Positions 28,670 through 40,200 of a stretch of 64,000 nt of DNA are shown in pieces. The stretch spans positions 496,001 through 560,000 of the forward strand of contig NZ_CP147737.1 of the NCBI RefSeq assembly GCF_037265215.1, written 5' to 3'. Made by a program: the position numbers and the translations under genes. The number at the start of each line of letters is the position of its first letter. Position 1 is the stretch's first letter. This stretch comes from Xenorhabdus griffiniae (GTDB lineage: Bacteria > Pseudomonadota > Gammaproteobacteria > Enterobacterales > Enterobacteriaceae). The notes under the pieces are model-generated. The model saw nothing but the letters and a program-made list of their open reading frames with translations, ran no database searches and was not told the origin of the DNA.

Positions 28670-30427
28670 TTACAGGGCCGGGCGTAATCCATCGACGTGC
28701 CAGAACTGCCACAGCACTTCACTGTTGTCCGGGGTAAAAATTTCCAGCATGACGAACGTGGATTGGCTGATAAAACAGGCCATCGCCTGATTGATTAACC
28801 GGCTGAAGCGGTACATTTCGCCGGGCGTGCGGTAACAATCGGGATTCAGTGTGAGCGATAACACATACCCCCGAACCGGTTGCCCACGCCTTAAGCGGTC
28901 AGTCAGGCGCTCTTTTACCTGCACAATGCCGTCAATGTGTTGCTGGAACTGGCGGCTCAGCGGACGGTTGGTCTCGCTATGTGGGTCAAACAGACGGAGA
29001 AACTGTTTCAGGCTGTGGGTGGTAAATAACATCATCGGCGGGCTGGAGAGGCAGGAGAGCAGCGGCCAGCTGTTATTTTCCTGTAACAAGGGCGGATAAT
29101 CGGCCATCACCGGAATAATATTCTGCACATTAAGATGAGACGGTGCACTTTCCGGCGTCACGGTAATGGCGCCTTGTTCCAGCGTCAGTGCCTGCTTATG
29201 GTAGCCGATGAAAGAGCACGAGACAGCAATCTCCGGCAGGTTGTTTGCCGGGTTGCCGGTCAAATCAAAAAAGCACAGCCAGTGCCGGATTCTGCCCAGA
29301 AAATCAGACTCAGTCTGAAGCTGGTAGTAAAACGTGGCGGGCTGCTCATCGTCATCGAAAACACGGCCGGCGGGAACAAACTGCTCAATCGGCAGCCAGT
29401 GATAAGGTGTGCCTCGTTGCTCGCTGTCTTCGGGCTGCACCACCACCTGAACCTCCCGCAGCCGGTACAGGTACACCGATCCCCCCAATGGCAGCGGATA
29501 GCGGTGATTACCGGCTTCCAACCGGACAGGCGGGCTGGTCTGGTTTTCCAGATGAATCGCCGGAACACAACCCAACAAAAATGCCCCCTCGACATCATCC
29601 AGCGGCAATTCGCCCTCGAAACGCAAAATCAGCTCAAACGTGCCCTCGTCATTCAGCGAAACTTTTGAGCAACTGCGGCTGATATCCAGCGTGACAAAGT
29701 TATAAAGCGCCGGCAACGCATAATATTCCACCAACGGTTGCAGGCCGGAATAGGGACTTTTGGCGGTGGGCAGCAACGGTTCGTCAAGCAGTCCATGCCA
29801 GCCATAAGGGAAATGTTTAATTGTTCGCCGCTCGCCCTGTGTGTTCAGGCTGATATCACAGATATGCTGATCCAGCCACAGGCTGAGCTGGGCGGCGCGT
29901 TTCGTATCGGTGCCAAGGAAAAAAGATAAGGCTCCGCTTTGCCAGAAAGAAGACGCCGAACCGGTTTGGCATAGTGTCAGGATAATTTCACTGTGGGTAC
30001 CCGTTTTCCTGACGGCGCGTTCCTGCACAATCAAGGGTTCAATATGCAAAGAACGGCAGGTTTTAAAGTCAAGCAACTGCCCGTAAAGGCTGGCAGACAC
30101 CGATGTACCGATAGGGATCTCAGCCGTACCCTGATGTTCATCATCCGTGGGTGTAAATTGCACTATCGTTGTCGGTGGGATTGGAGACAGGGCTAACGGC
30201 CAGATACGGGAGAGAATACCGTGAACAATTTCGGGAAAATTATCCTCCAGCTTGTCCCGCAGGTTGGCAATCAAAAACGCAAAGGTTTCGAAAACACGGA
30301 CAATATCGGGATCATGAGAGGAAACCAGAAATTCAGCCAGATGCGGCGACTCTTTCGCAATGTGCTCAGCCAGCTCTCGCAGGTAAGCGCGCTCTTTTAG
30401 ATAAAGCGATTCCTTGTTGTTATTCAT
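28670..30427 (-). CDS. tssF: T6SS baseplate subunit TssF, orphan copy
   Basis: Baseplate wedge protein (VasA/ImpG family) that with TssG, TssE and TssK anchors the T6SS sheath. ATG 30427 gives MNNNKESLYLKERAYLRELAE, the family N-terminus; an upstream ATG adds 27 residues without homology. Diagnostic stretches are SSHDPDIVRVFETFAFLIANLRDKLED and IVHGILSRIWPLALSPIPPTTIVQF, and the C-terminal MLEIFTPDNSE. Length 585 is normal. No tssG, tssE, tssK or sheath genes lie in the window, so either the main cluster is elsewhere or this is a spare copy that travels with the vgrG cassette. Confidence 0.88.
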   Translation of the reverse strand: MNNNKESLYLKERAYLRELAEHIAKESPHLAEFLVSSHDPDIVRVFETFAFLIANLRDKLEDNFPEIVHGILSRIWPLALSPIPPTTIVQFTPTDDEHQGTAEIPIGTSVSASLYGQLLDFKTCRSLHIEPLIVQERAVRKTGTHSEIILTLCQTGSASSFWQSGALSFFLGTDTKRAAQLSLWLDQHICDISLNTQGERRTIKHFPYGWHGLLDEPLLPTAKSPYSGLQPLVEYYALPALYNFVTLDISRSCSKVSLNDEGTFELILRFEGELPLDDVEGAFLLGCVPAIHLENQTSPPVRLEAGNHRYPLPLGGSVYLYRLREVQVVVQPEDSEQRGTPYHWLPIEQFVPAGRVFDDDEQPATFYYQLQTESDFLGRIRHWLCFFDLTGNPANNLPEIAVSCSFIGYHKQALTLEQGAITVTPESAPSHLNVQNIIPVMADYPPLLQENNSWPLLSCLSSPPMMLFTTHSLKQFLRLFDPHSETNRPLSRQFQQHIDGIVQVKERLTDRLRRGQPVRGYVLSLTLNPDCYRTPGEMYRFSRLINQAMACFISQSTFVMLEIFTPDNSEVLWQFWHVDGLRPAL

Positions 30428-30971
30428 TGAATTTGACTTATGTTTTATCAATAGGGTTTCGGTATTACGCTGAATGCCAGCGAGATAAAATGCGTAATTG
30501 AACAGCAAAGCACATTTATTCTACACATTAATCAATCAAATTAATTAACGAATTAAATTCGATTTTTGGCTGGTTTTGGCAGGATATCGGGGGATTATCG
30601 GAATAAGCACGGTAATTTAGGCAAAAATTAGGCTGGCAGGAATCGTTAACGGTTTAGCTCCCTCCTGTCTGACGTTAATATCTTTTTCTACGAACATGCT
30701 CCCTTGCCTGTCAGGATCACTTTGAATAATGCACGATACCCACAAAGTAACCAGCCCTCTTTAAGAGGCCGTTTGTCAGATGAAAAATATTTTCCGGTTG
30801 CTATTATTACGTTTGAAGCGAGCTGAATAACCACTTACTGATATCTCAAATCGCAGTAGTGAAAAACACGATATTGTTTGAAACGGAGGCGTGACAAAAT
30901 AGCGGATAGTTTACAGAGAGGGTTATTTTGGGATGTTTTAATGGGTGGTTTCTATTCCAGTGGGAGCATTG
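30428..30971. other. tssF-recC divergent gap
   Basis: This 544-base stretch separates the T6SS cassette from recC. In E. coli the prepilin-like genes ppdA, ppdB, ygdB and ppdC lie just before recC; none is visible here. AT-rich DNA at 30510-30570 could hold the tssF promoter. A GGAG (30963-30966) before the recC ATG is the only clear signal. Confidence 0.5.
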
Positions 30972-33900
30972 ATGTTTAGCGTTTATCATTCGAATCAGCT
31001 CGATATTCTCAAGGAATTGATGGCGATATTGATTGGGGAAGATCCCCTTCCTGACCCATTTCGCAAAGAAGTGATTTTGGTTCAAAGCCCGGGGATGTCA
31101 CAGTGGTTGCAAATTCAGTTAGCAGAAAAACTGGGTATTGCTGCGAACATGGAGTTTCCGCTGCCGGCTACCTTTATCTGGCAGATGTTTACCCAAGTGT
31201 TGCCTGATGTTCCCAAAGACAACGCTTTCAGTAAAGATGCCATGAAGTGGAAGCTGATGACCTTACTGCCCGATTTGTTGATGGAGCCAGAATTTTCAGC
31301 GCTCAGGCATTATCTTGATCAAGATATTGATAAACGGAAAATTCACCAGTTGGCTGGCAGAATTGCTGATCTGTTTGACCAATATTTGGTTTATCGTCCA
31401 CATTGGTTAGAAAGCTGGGAAGATGGTCAATTAATTGATGGCTTGGGTAGTAACCAGTTATGGCAAAAAAGGTTATGGTTTGAACTGACAGCTTATACCC
31501 GCCAGCTACAACAATCTTTGTGGCACCGAGCTAATTTATACCAACGATTTATCTTGGCGTTGGAAGAAGGGAGTTTTCCATTGGAAGATCTTCCCTCGCG
31601 TATTTTCATCTGCGGCATATCTGTATTACCTCCCGCTTATCTGCAAGTATTGAAGGCATTGGGTAAGCACATTGATATTCATCTTATGTTCACGAATCCA
31701 TGCCAATATTATTGGGGCGATATCCAGAGTTATGCCTTTCTCGCCAGGCTAACTAGCCGTAAGCCAACACATTATAAAAGCAGGCAATTGCTGGAAAGAT
31801 TCAAAAATCCCGAAGAGGCGCCATCGCTGTTTAATGCTGAAGGGGAGCAGGAGTTGAATAACCCATTGCTGGCATCTTGGGGGAAATTGGGAAGGGATCA
31901 CCTCTATTTGCTGTCACAATTGGAGCCAGATTCCGATGTTCATGCTTTTGTTGAATCAGAACCAGATTCTGTCTTGCACCAAATCCAACAAGATATTCTT
32001 AACCTTGAAGATCATGCTCAGATTGGTTCTACCGAAAATTCCTTCAAAAACAGTCTGAAAAAGCGCCCGATTAATAGTGCTGATCGCTCACTGACTTTTC
32101 ATTCATGTCATAGCCCACAGAGGGAAGTCGAAGTATTGCAGGATCAAATCCTGCGTTTATTGGATGATGACCCTTCACTGACACCGAGGGACATCATTGT
32201 GATGATGGCGGATATCGATAGCTATGCTCCCTACATTCAGGCTGTTTTTGGCAATGCGCCTGATGATCGTTATATCCCCTTTGCCATCTCTGACCGTAAA
32301 GCTCGTCAGGCACATCCTGTCTTGCAGGCATTCATTACTCTGTTGGAGCTGCCGCAGAGTCGGTTTACGGCAGAACAGGTGTTGGCATTATTGGAAGTTC
32401 CTGCTTTAGCTAACAAATTCGCGATTCAGGAGGAAGGATTGCGTTTATTGCGACGCTGGGTCAAAGAATCGGGAATTTGCTGGGGGTTGGATGATGACAA
32501 TATTGAAGCATTATCGTTGCCTGCCACAGGGCAGAATACCTGGCGCTTTGGCTTGACGCGTATGCTACTGGGTTATGCGATGGATAGCCATGCCGGGCCA
32601 TGGAACGATGTTTTGCCTTATGATGAATCCAGTGGGCTTGCTGCTGAACTGGCAGGGCAATTAGCTGAGTTTTTAATGGCATTGAATCGCTGGCGTAAAA
32701 TTTTGAGCGAAGAACAGCGATTGACGGATTGGTTGGCGATATGTCCGCAACTGCTGGAAACTTTTTTCGAGATGGATGATGAAATTGAACTGGTTCTGGC
32801 ACTTATTACTCAGCAATGGCAAAAAGTGATTGATGATGGCCTGAATGCCCATTACGAAGAACGTATTCCTTTGGTGTTGTTGCGTGATGAGTTGGCGCTT
32901 CGTTTTGATGATGAAAAGATTAGCCAGCGTTTCCTCGCCGGAGCACTCAATTTTTGCACTCTGATGCCTATGCGCTCCATTCCTTTTAAAGTGGTTTGCT
33001 TGTTGGGAATGAACGATGGCGTTTATCCACGTACTATCCCACCACTTGGGTTTGATCTGATGGCAGAAAAGACTCAGCGAGGAGATAGGAAACGGCGCGA
33101 CGATGACCGTTATCTCTTTCTGGAAGCGTTGGTTTCGGCGGAACAATTTCTTTACATTAGCTATATTGGCAAATCGATTCGTGATGATACTGAGTGCAAC
33201 CCCTCTGTATTGGTCAACGAATTACTGGATTATATTTGTCAGAGTTTCTGCTTAGCCGGCGATGAAATGTTGAATGTTGATGACAGCGCCAAAAATGTCA
33301 GAAAACATCTGCTGTCACAGCATACCCGTGTGCCTTTTGCGACAGAAAATTTCTTACCTGACCATCACTTACAAAGTTATGCTACAGAATGGTTGCCAGC
33401 TGCGACACAACAGGGGGTTTCAGCAACTGATTTTTGCCAGCCGATTGCTTTTGATCGCAGTGGGGTAAAAGAAATTGCATTAGATGAGCTGATCCGTTTT
33501 TATCGACACCCTGTCCGGGCATTTTTTCAGCAAAGGTTGAAGGTGCATTTTGTTATTGAAGAGATGGAGTTACCTGAAGAAGAACCTTTTGTGCTGGATA
33601 ACCTGCAACGTTACCAATTTAACCAACTACTGCTAAGCATCCTGATTGAACAAGGGGCACCTGAATCTCTGTTTTACCATCTTCGTGCGTCGGGAGGGTT
33701 GCCCTATGGTTCCTTTGGTGAAGTTTATTGGATGGATCAACTGGAATCCATGCAGCCTTTGGCCGCCAGGGTGCGTGAAGAGAGAACGGCCTCGTCTTCT
33801 ATTGACCTATATGAGCCATTAGACACGGTGGTATTGACTGGCAGAATCAATCAAATACAGCCTGATGGAATTTTACGTTGGCGACCAGCGAACTTAACGG

Positions 33901-34394
33901 CCAATGATGGTATCCAATTATGGATTGAACATCTTGCCTATTGTCTTTCAGGTGGAAGTAGTGAAAGCCGCATATATGGAACAGGTAAAAAGGGCAAAAA
34001 AGAGAAGGAAGATAAGAAGGTGTCAGAATATCGCTTCTTAGCGTTAAAACCGGAGGAGGCGAAACACTATTTGAACCAGATGATAGAGGGGTATTTTCAA
34101 GGTATGTCTGAACCTCTTCCTTTGTTTTGCCGAAGCGGTTGGGCATGGCTAGTTGACTGTTTTGATAAGGAAACGGGTGAAATCGATTTTCGCGAAGAAG
34201 TTCAACAAAGCGCGGAAAATAAATTAATGGAACACTGGTTAGGAACACATGACAGGAAAGGGGAAAGCGCTGATCACTACGTACAAAGGGCTTTCCGGCG
34301 AGTTGATCAATCACTTTTGGAGCGAATAAAGCGTGAAACTCAGCGCTATTTACTGCCGATGGCACGCTATTCCAATGGATCATTATTTAAATAA
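30972..34394 (+). CDS. recC: RecBCD subunit RecC
   Basis: Non-catalytic scaffold of the RecBCD helicase-nuclease that splits the strands and recognises the Chi sequence. ATG 30972 gives MFSVYHSNQLDILKELM, matching the E. coli start (MLRVYHSNRLD), with GGAG five bases before it. The 1140-residue chain has the conserved AANMEFPLPATFIWQMF, CHSPQREVEVLQDQ and LLGMNDGVYPR regions. A lysine/glutamate-rich insertion (GKKGKKEKEDKK, about residue 1010) is absent from the E. coli protein. First gene of recC-ptrA-recB-recD. Confidence 0.97.
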   Translation: MFSVYHSNQLDILKELMAILIGEDPLPDPFRKEVILVQSPGMSQWLQIQLAEKLGIAANMEFPLPATFIWQMFTQVLPDVPKDNAFSKDAMKWKLMTLLPDLLMEPEFSALRHYLDQDIDKRKIHQLAGRIADLFDQYLVYRPHWLESWEDGQLIDGLGSNQLWQKRLWFELTAYTRQLQQSLWHRANLYQRFILALEEGSFPLEDLPSRIFICGISVLPPAYLQVLKALGKHIDIHLMFTNPCQYYWGDIQSYAFLARLTSRKPTHYKSRQLLERFKNPEEAPSLFNAEGEQELNNPLLASWGKLGRDHLYLLSQLEPDSDVHAFVESEPDSVLHQIQQDILNLEDHAQIGSTENSFKNSLKKRPINSADRSLTFHSCHSPQREVEVLQDQILRLLDDDPSLTPRDIIVMMADIDSYAPYIQAVFGNAPDDRYIPFAISDRKARQAHPVLQAFITLLELPQSRFTAEQVLALLEVPALANKFAIQEEGLRLLRRWVKESGICWGLDDDNIEALSLPATGQNTWRFGLTRMLLGYAMDSHAGPWNDVLPYDESSGLAAELAGQLAEFLMALNRWRKILSEEQRLTDWLAICPQLLETFFEMDDEIELVLALITQQWQKVIDDGLNAHYEERIPLVLLRDELALRFDDEKISQRFLAGALNFCTLMPMRSIPFKVVCLLGMNDGVYPRTIPPLGFDLMAEKTQRGDRKRRDDDRYLFLEALVSAEQFLYISYIGKSIRDDTECNPSVLVNELLDYICQSFCLAGDEMLNVDDSAKNVRKHLLSQHTRVPFATENFLPDHHLQSYATEWLPAATQQGVSATDFCQPIAFDRSGVKEIALDELIRFYRHPVRAFFQQRLKVHFVIEEMELPEEEPFVLDNLQRYQFNQLLLSILIEQGAPESLFYHLRASGGLPYGSFGEVYWMDQLESMQPLAARVREERTASSSIDLYEPLDTVVLTGRINQIQPDGILRWRPANLTANDGIQLWIEHLAYCLSGGSSESRIYGTGKKGKKEKEDKKVSEYRFLALKPEEAKHYLNQMIEGYFQGMSEPLPLFCRSGWAWLVDCFDKETGEIDFREEVQQSAENKLMEHWLGTHDRKGESADHYVQRAFRRVDQSLLERIKRETQRYLLPMARYSNGSLFK

Positions 34395-34413
34395 TTAGGG
34401 AGAATATTAGGTT

Positions 34414-37299
34414 ATGCCTAAATGTCTTATCCGCATCATGACGGTGCTCTTTCTGCTATTTTTTGGGGTTACTGTATATGCACAATCGCCCTGGCAGCCA
34501 TTGCCAGATACGATCCACAAAAGTGATCGCGATCCTCGTCAATATAAAGCGATTAAATTGCAAAATGGCATGACCGTTTTGCTGGTTTCTGATGAAAAAG
34601 CGATTAAATCATTGGCTGCCGTCTCTCTTCCGGTTGGCCATATGGAAAATCCAGATAATCAGCTTGGTCTGGCTCACTATCTTGAGCACATGGTATTGAT
34701 GGGTTCCAAGCGTTACCCACAATCCGGCGGATTTGCTGAATTCTTGCAAAAACATGGAGGAAGCCGTAACGCCAGTACCAATGCCAACCGTACGGCATTC
34801 TATCTGGAAGTTGAAAATGACGCTTTAACAGGAGCGGTTGATCGCCTGGCGGATGCGCTGGCTGAACCTTTGCTGGAGCCAGTCAATGCGGATCGTGAAC
34901 GTCATGCCGTTGATAATGAAATGACCATCGCTCGTGCGGGTGAAGGGCATCGCTTATGGCAAATTCGTTCCGAAACCCTCAATCCGGCTCACCCTAATGC
35001 CCGCTTTGCGGGTGGAAATCTAGAAACACTGAAAGATAAACCTGACAGTAAATTACAGACGGCCCTGATTGATTTTTACCAACGTTATTACTCCGCTAAT
35101 CTGATGAAAGGGGTTGTGTATGGCAATCAATCCATCGATAAACTGGCTCAGATTGCGACAGAAACCTTTGGCCGTATTCCGAACCGACATGCTTCGGTGC
35201 CTGCCATTACCGTACCGGCAATGACAGATAAAGAAAAAGGCATCATTATCCATTATGTGCCCGCACAACCTTACAAAGCGTTGCGACTGGAGTTTAGCAT
35301 TGCCGACAACAGTGCCGATTTTCGCAGTAAGACTGACGCTTATGTCGGGTATTTGATTGGTAATCGCAGCCAAAATACCTTGTCTGATTGGTTACAAAAG
35401 CAGGGATTAATCGAAAGTATCGATGCTGGGGCACATCCCAAAACTGATGGTAATTCAGGGACGTTTAATATTTATGTTTCACTCACGGATAAGGGGCTTG
35501 AACAGCGTGATCAAGTTATCGCAGCCATCTTTTCCTACATTAATCTGCTAAAACAGCAGGGAATCAACAAAAGCTATTTCGATGAAATGGCTAAGGTCCT
35601 GAATTTGTCATTCCAGTATGCGTCAATCGTACGCAATATGAACTATATCGAAGGGCTGTCCGATGCCATGCTGGTATTGCCTATATCCCATGTGCTGGAT
35701 GCAGGTTATGTTACAGATGAGTTTAATCCACAAGCAATAGCGAGCCGTCTGGATGAATTAACGCCGGAAAATGCGCGTATCTGGTTTATCAGCCCAACAG
35801 AGCCACATAATAAAGAAGCTTACTTTGTGCAGGCTCCGTATCAAGTCAATAAAATGACGTCAAGCCAGTTGGCGAAATGGAAAAAACTCGAACAGGGAGA
35901 TTTATTCTCTTTGCCTGAGTTGAATCCTTATATACCTGATGATTTATCCCTGGTTAAAACATCGGGTAGCCAAGAACATCCTAAAATGATTTTGGAAAAA
36001 CCCAATGTCCGCTTGCTGTATATGCCGAGCCAATATTTTGCCGATGAACCTAAGGGCAGTATTGCACTGGAGATGCGCAATCCAAATGGATTGCAAAACA
36101 TCAAAGATCAGGTTTCAGATACCTTATTAAACTATTTGTCTGGGCTTGCACTTGATCAACTAGGTTATCAGGCATCGGTTGGGGGAATGGGCGTTAATAT
36201 CGGTTATGTTGATGGTTTGAAAATCAGCGTCAATGGTTATACACAGCACTTACCAGAGTTGTTAACTTCAGCAATTGATCAATATATTTCGTTTATACCG
36301 ACTCAAGAAGAACTGGATCAGGCGAAATCGTGGTATCGGGAACAAATGGAAGTCGCCAATAATGGCAAGGCTTTTCAAATGGCGATGCAACCGGTTTCCC
36401 GTCTCTCTGGTGTGCCTTATTTTGAACAGGCCGAAAAATTGAAAGTGCTGGATACCATCACGGTTGACGATATTGTCAACTACCGTCAAAGCATGATCCA
36501 ACACTCGGCATTACAGGCTTTGGTGTTCGGTAATTTCACTGAACAGCAGAGTATTAACCTCGTTCAGTCAGCACAGAAGCAGCTCGCTAACCAGGGAACG
36601 GTATGGTGGACTGGCAAAAGTATTGTTATTGATCGTAATTATGCGGTTAATTTCAATGGAACGGCAAATAGCACGGATAACGCTCTGGAAGAAATCTTTA
36701 TTCCAACGGGGTATGACCGTATCCAAGGATCGGTCTATTCCAATTTGCTGAGTAGCATTTTGTCGCCCTGGTTCTATGATCAATTGAGGACGAAAGAACA
36801 GCTCGGTTATGCCGTTTTTGCTTTCAACGGAAATATAGGTAAACAGTGGGGATTGGGCTTCTTGCTGCAAAGTAACAGCAAGCAACCGGATTACCTGCAT
36901 CAACGCTATCAGAGCTTTTATCAACAGGCTGATAAAAAACTGAAAGCGATGTCTGATGCTGAGTTTGAACAGTATAAAAAATCGCTGCTAACAGAAATGC
37001 GTGAGCCGCCACAGACTTTCTATTTAGAAGTGGCTCGCTTTGATGCAGATTTTGGGCGCAATAATTTCAAATTTGATACCCGTGAGAAAATCATTGCAGC
37101 GATGGAAAAAGCCACCAAAGCGCAGGTGATTGCGTTTTATGAAAAAGCCGTGCTTAAACGTCAGGGATTGGCACTGGTTTCCCAAATTACTGGGAAAAAA
37201 GGTACAGCTCATCAATATGCCGAACTGAAAGGCTGGAAAACTTACGACTATGTGTCAGATTTCCAGAAACAATTACCGGTTAAGGTGAATGCTCAGTGA
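34414..37299 (+). CDS. ptrA: Protease III (pitrilysin)
   Basis: Periplasmic zinc metalloprotease of the M16 (insulinase) family that degrades small peptides such as insulin fragments. The signal peptide ends near residue 23 (VYA before QSPW). The inverted zinc motif HxxEH is HYLEH at 88-92. The 961-residue length equals the E. coli protein. It sits between recC and recB as in E. coli; the end codons overlap the recB start in GTGA. Its role in recombination is none known; the operon arrangement is historical. Confidence 0.97.
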   Translation: MPKCLIRIMTVLFLLFFGVTVYAQSPWQPLPDTIHKSDRDPRQYKAIKLQNGMTVLLVSDEKAIKSLAAVSLPVGHMENPDNQLGLAHYLEHMVLMGSKRYPQSGGFAEFLQKHGGSRNASTNANRTAFYLEVENDALTGAVDRLADALAEPLLEPVNADRERHAVDNEMTIARAGEGHRLWQIRSETLNPAHPNARFAGGNLETLKDKPDSKLQTALIDFYQRYYSANLMKGVVYGNQSIDKLAQIATETFGRIPNRHASVPAITVPAMTDKEKGIIIHYVPAQPYKALRLEFSIADNSADFRSKTDAYVGYLIGNRSQNTLSDWLQKQGLIESIDAGAHPKTDGNSGTFNIYVSLTDKGLEQRDQVIAAIFSYINLLKQQGINKSYFDEMAKVLNLSFQYASIVRNMNYIEGLSDAMLVLPISHVLDAGYVTDEFNPQAIASRLDELTPENARIWFISPTEPHNKEAYFVQAPYQVNKMTSSQLAKWKKLEQGDLFSLPELNPYIPDDLSLVKTSGSQEHPKMILEKPNVRLLYMPSQYFADEPKGSIALEMRNPNGLQNIKDQVSDTLLNYLSGLALDQLGYQASVGGMGVNIGYVDGLKISVNGYTQHLPELLTSAIDQYISFIPTQEELDQAKSWYREQMEVANNGKAFQMAMQPVSRLSGVPYFEQAEKLKVLDTITVDDIVNYRQSMIQHSALQALVFGNFTEQQSINLVQSAQKQLANQGTVWWTGKSIVIDRNYAVNFNGTANSTDNALEEIFIPTGYDRIQGSVYSNLLSSILSPWFYDQLRTKEQLGYAVFAFNGNIGKQWGLGFLLQSNSKQPDYLHQRYQSFYQQADKKLKAMSDAEFEQYKKSLLTEMREPPQTFYLEVARFDADFGRNNFKFDTREKIIAAMEKATKAQVIAFYEKAVLKRQGLALVSQITGKKGTAHQYAELKGWKTYDYVSDFQKQLPVKVNAQ

Positions 37300-40200
37300 G
37301 CAAAGAATTACCCTCTCATAAGCTTAACCCGTTAACATTGCCGCTGTATGGTCAGCGGCTGATCGAAGCGTCAGCAGGAACGGGAAAGACTTACACGATA
37401 GGCTTGTTGTATCTCCGGCTGTTACTCGGATTAGGCGGCTCTGCTGCCTTTTCCCGTCCGCTGAATGTCGAAGAGATCCTGGTTGTGACCTTTACGCAAG
37501 CGGCGACGGATGAATTGCGTGGCCGTATCCGTGAAAATATCCATCAGCTCCGTTTGGCTTGTATACGGCAAGAAACAGCGGCCAGCGATCCAGTCTATCA
37601 GCAATTACTGGCTGAAATTCCTGATAGGGAAAGTGCGGCCAGCTGGTTATTGGCTGCTGAACGCCAGATGGATGAGGCGGCGATTTATACCATCCACGGC
37701 TTTTGCCAGCGTATGTTGGTCCACAATGCGTTTGAGTCTGGTGTTCTGTTTGATCAAACCTTAATTCAGGATGAAAACCAGCTACGTAAACAAGGCTGCG
37801 CTGATTTTTGGCGCCGTCACTGTTATCCCCTGCCATTGCCAATCGCTGCGGAAGTCAGCCGGATATGGAATGGGCCGGAAGCATTATTGAAAGATATTTC
37901 AGACTACTTGCATGGAGATATGCCGTATATCGTCAATGCCCCTGAGGGTGATGAAACGCTGTTTAGCCGTCATCAGAAAATCATTGAGCAGATTGAGGCG
38001 ATAAAGCAGCAGTGGAATAGCGCCGCTTCTGGGTTAGAGGAGCTGATTACTCATTCAGGTGTTGATAAGCGCAGTTACAGCAAAAAATATTTACCTAATT
38101 GGCTGAATAGTGTTTCTGAGTGGGCTAAATCACCTACCGAAGATTACCTGTTGCCCAAAGAGTTGGATAAATTTTGTCAGTCACGCTTGTTAGAAAAAAC
38201 GAAAAAAGGGGAAGCTCCGCAACATGCGTTGTTTGCAGCAATTGATGGTTTATATCAGCATCCATTGACGTTGAAAGATATTCTCCTCTCCAAAGCAATT
38301 GTTGAAGTTCGCCAATCGGTTAATCAGGAGAAACTTAACCGTGGTTACATGGGATTTGATGATTTGCTGACTCGTCTGGACAGTGCCTTGCAACGTGCAG
38401 GAGGAGAACAGCTTGCAGCAACCATTCGGCAGCGTTATCCCGTTGCAATGATTGATGAATTTCAGGATACCGATCCACAACAATATCGCATTTTTCAGGC
38501 TATATATTGCCATCAATCAGAAAATGAACGGGCTGAAAACGAAACGGGTTTATTGTTTATTGGCGACCCCAAACAAGCGATTTATGCATTTCGTGGGGCA
38601 GATATTTTTACCTACATTCGTGCGCGTTCTCACGTTAAGGCCCATTACACGCTGGAAACGAACTGGCGTTCTTCCACACCAATGGTGCAGGCTGTCAATA
38701 CACTGTTTTCCCGCCCAGAACGCCCATTTTTGTTTGCACAAATCCCTTTTATTGACGTTAATGCCGCAGAGAAAAATCAGGGTTTGAGATTTTCCTTGTA
38801 TGGTGAAGATCAAACCGCTTTGCGCTTTTGGTTACAGTCGGGTGATGGTGTTTCCAAAGGGGAATATGAGCAAACCATGGCCCGACAATGTGCTGCTCAA
38901 ATACGGGATTGGTTGCAGGCTGGTCAAGAAGGAAAAGCGCTTTTATATCGGGCAAAAAATCAACCAACAGAAACAAGCCGTCCGGTGATGGCAGCAGATA
39001 TTACGGTGTTGGTACGTGATCGCCGAGAAGCAGCATTGATCCGTAATGAATTAAATGCGCTAAAGATACCGTCGGTTTATCTTTCCAACCGAGAAAGTGT
39101 GTTTGATACACCAGAAGCGAAAGATTTGCTGTGGTTGTTACAGGCAGTATTAGCACCGGAAAAAGCGCGCGAATTACGAAGTGCATTAGCCAGCAGTCTA
39201 TTTGGCTTAAGTGCACAACAAATTGACCAGTTGAATAACGACGAAAAGGCGTGGGATCGTCTGGTTGATGAATTTGATGGCTATGCCCGTTTATGGCGTA
39301 CTCGTGGCGTATTACCCATGTTGCGGGCAGTAATGGTGAAATACCGGATAGCCGAAAATCTGCTGGCAGGTGATGACGGTGAGCGCCGGCTTACCGATAT
39401 TATGCACATTGGTGAGCTGTTGCAGGAGGAATCTCAACAGTTAGACAGCGAACATGCTGTTGCCCGCTGGCTGGCACAACAGATCTCACGGCCTAATCCG
39501 CAATCAGAAAACCAGCAACTGAGGCTGGAGAGTGATCGGCATCTGGTGCAGATCTGTACCATACATAAATCTAAGGGCTTGGAATATCCGTTGGTTTGCT
39601 TGCCTTTTGTTTGTGGTTACAGGAAGCAGAAGCAGGCGATTTATCATGATCGCCATAACTTTGAGGCTCATCTTAATATTTCTCATGATGATGAAGCGTT
39701 GAAAGAAGCGTTGGAGCTGGCTGATGAAGAACGTCTGGCTGAGGATTTACGCTTGCTCTACGTTGCATTAACACGTTCGGTTTATCACTGTAGCGTCGGG
39801 GTAGCCCCTTTGATTAAAGGAAATAGAGGCAAAACAGGCGATACTGATCTGCATTTATCTGCTCTTGGGTACTTGCTGCAAAAGGGCCAGAAAGGTGATG
39901 CAGAACTCTTGATTAACAGCTTGAATGAACTTCGTGATAACGGCATTGAGATAAGGCAAGTGGGAAATACCACTGACTTGCCGTGGTGCCCGCAAAGTGA
40001 AAATACTCTGTCGCTGGAAGCCAAAAAACTGCAACGTTCCATTCGGGACGATTGGCGGGTAACGAGTTATTCGGGGTTACAATATTCTGCTTCCCATGCC
40101 ACCTCTCCCACTTATACGGGGGCATTTGGGGAATCAGTTGATGTGATCGTGCAATCCATTTCGCCTAAGCTGGATATTGAAGCGAGTGGTGAAAAGCAGG

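Noticed and set aside
29135..29668. 177-residue plus-strand ORF opposite tssF
   Set aside because: Antisense frame in a GC-rich gene without any start signal.
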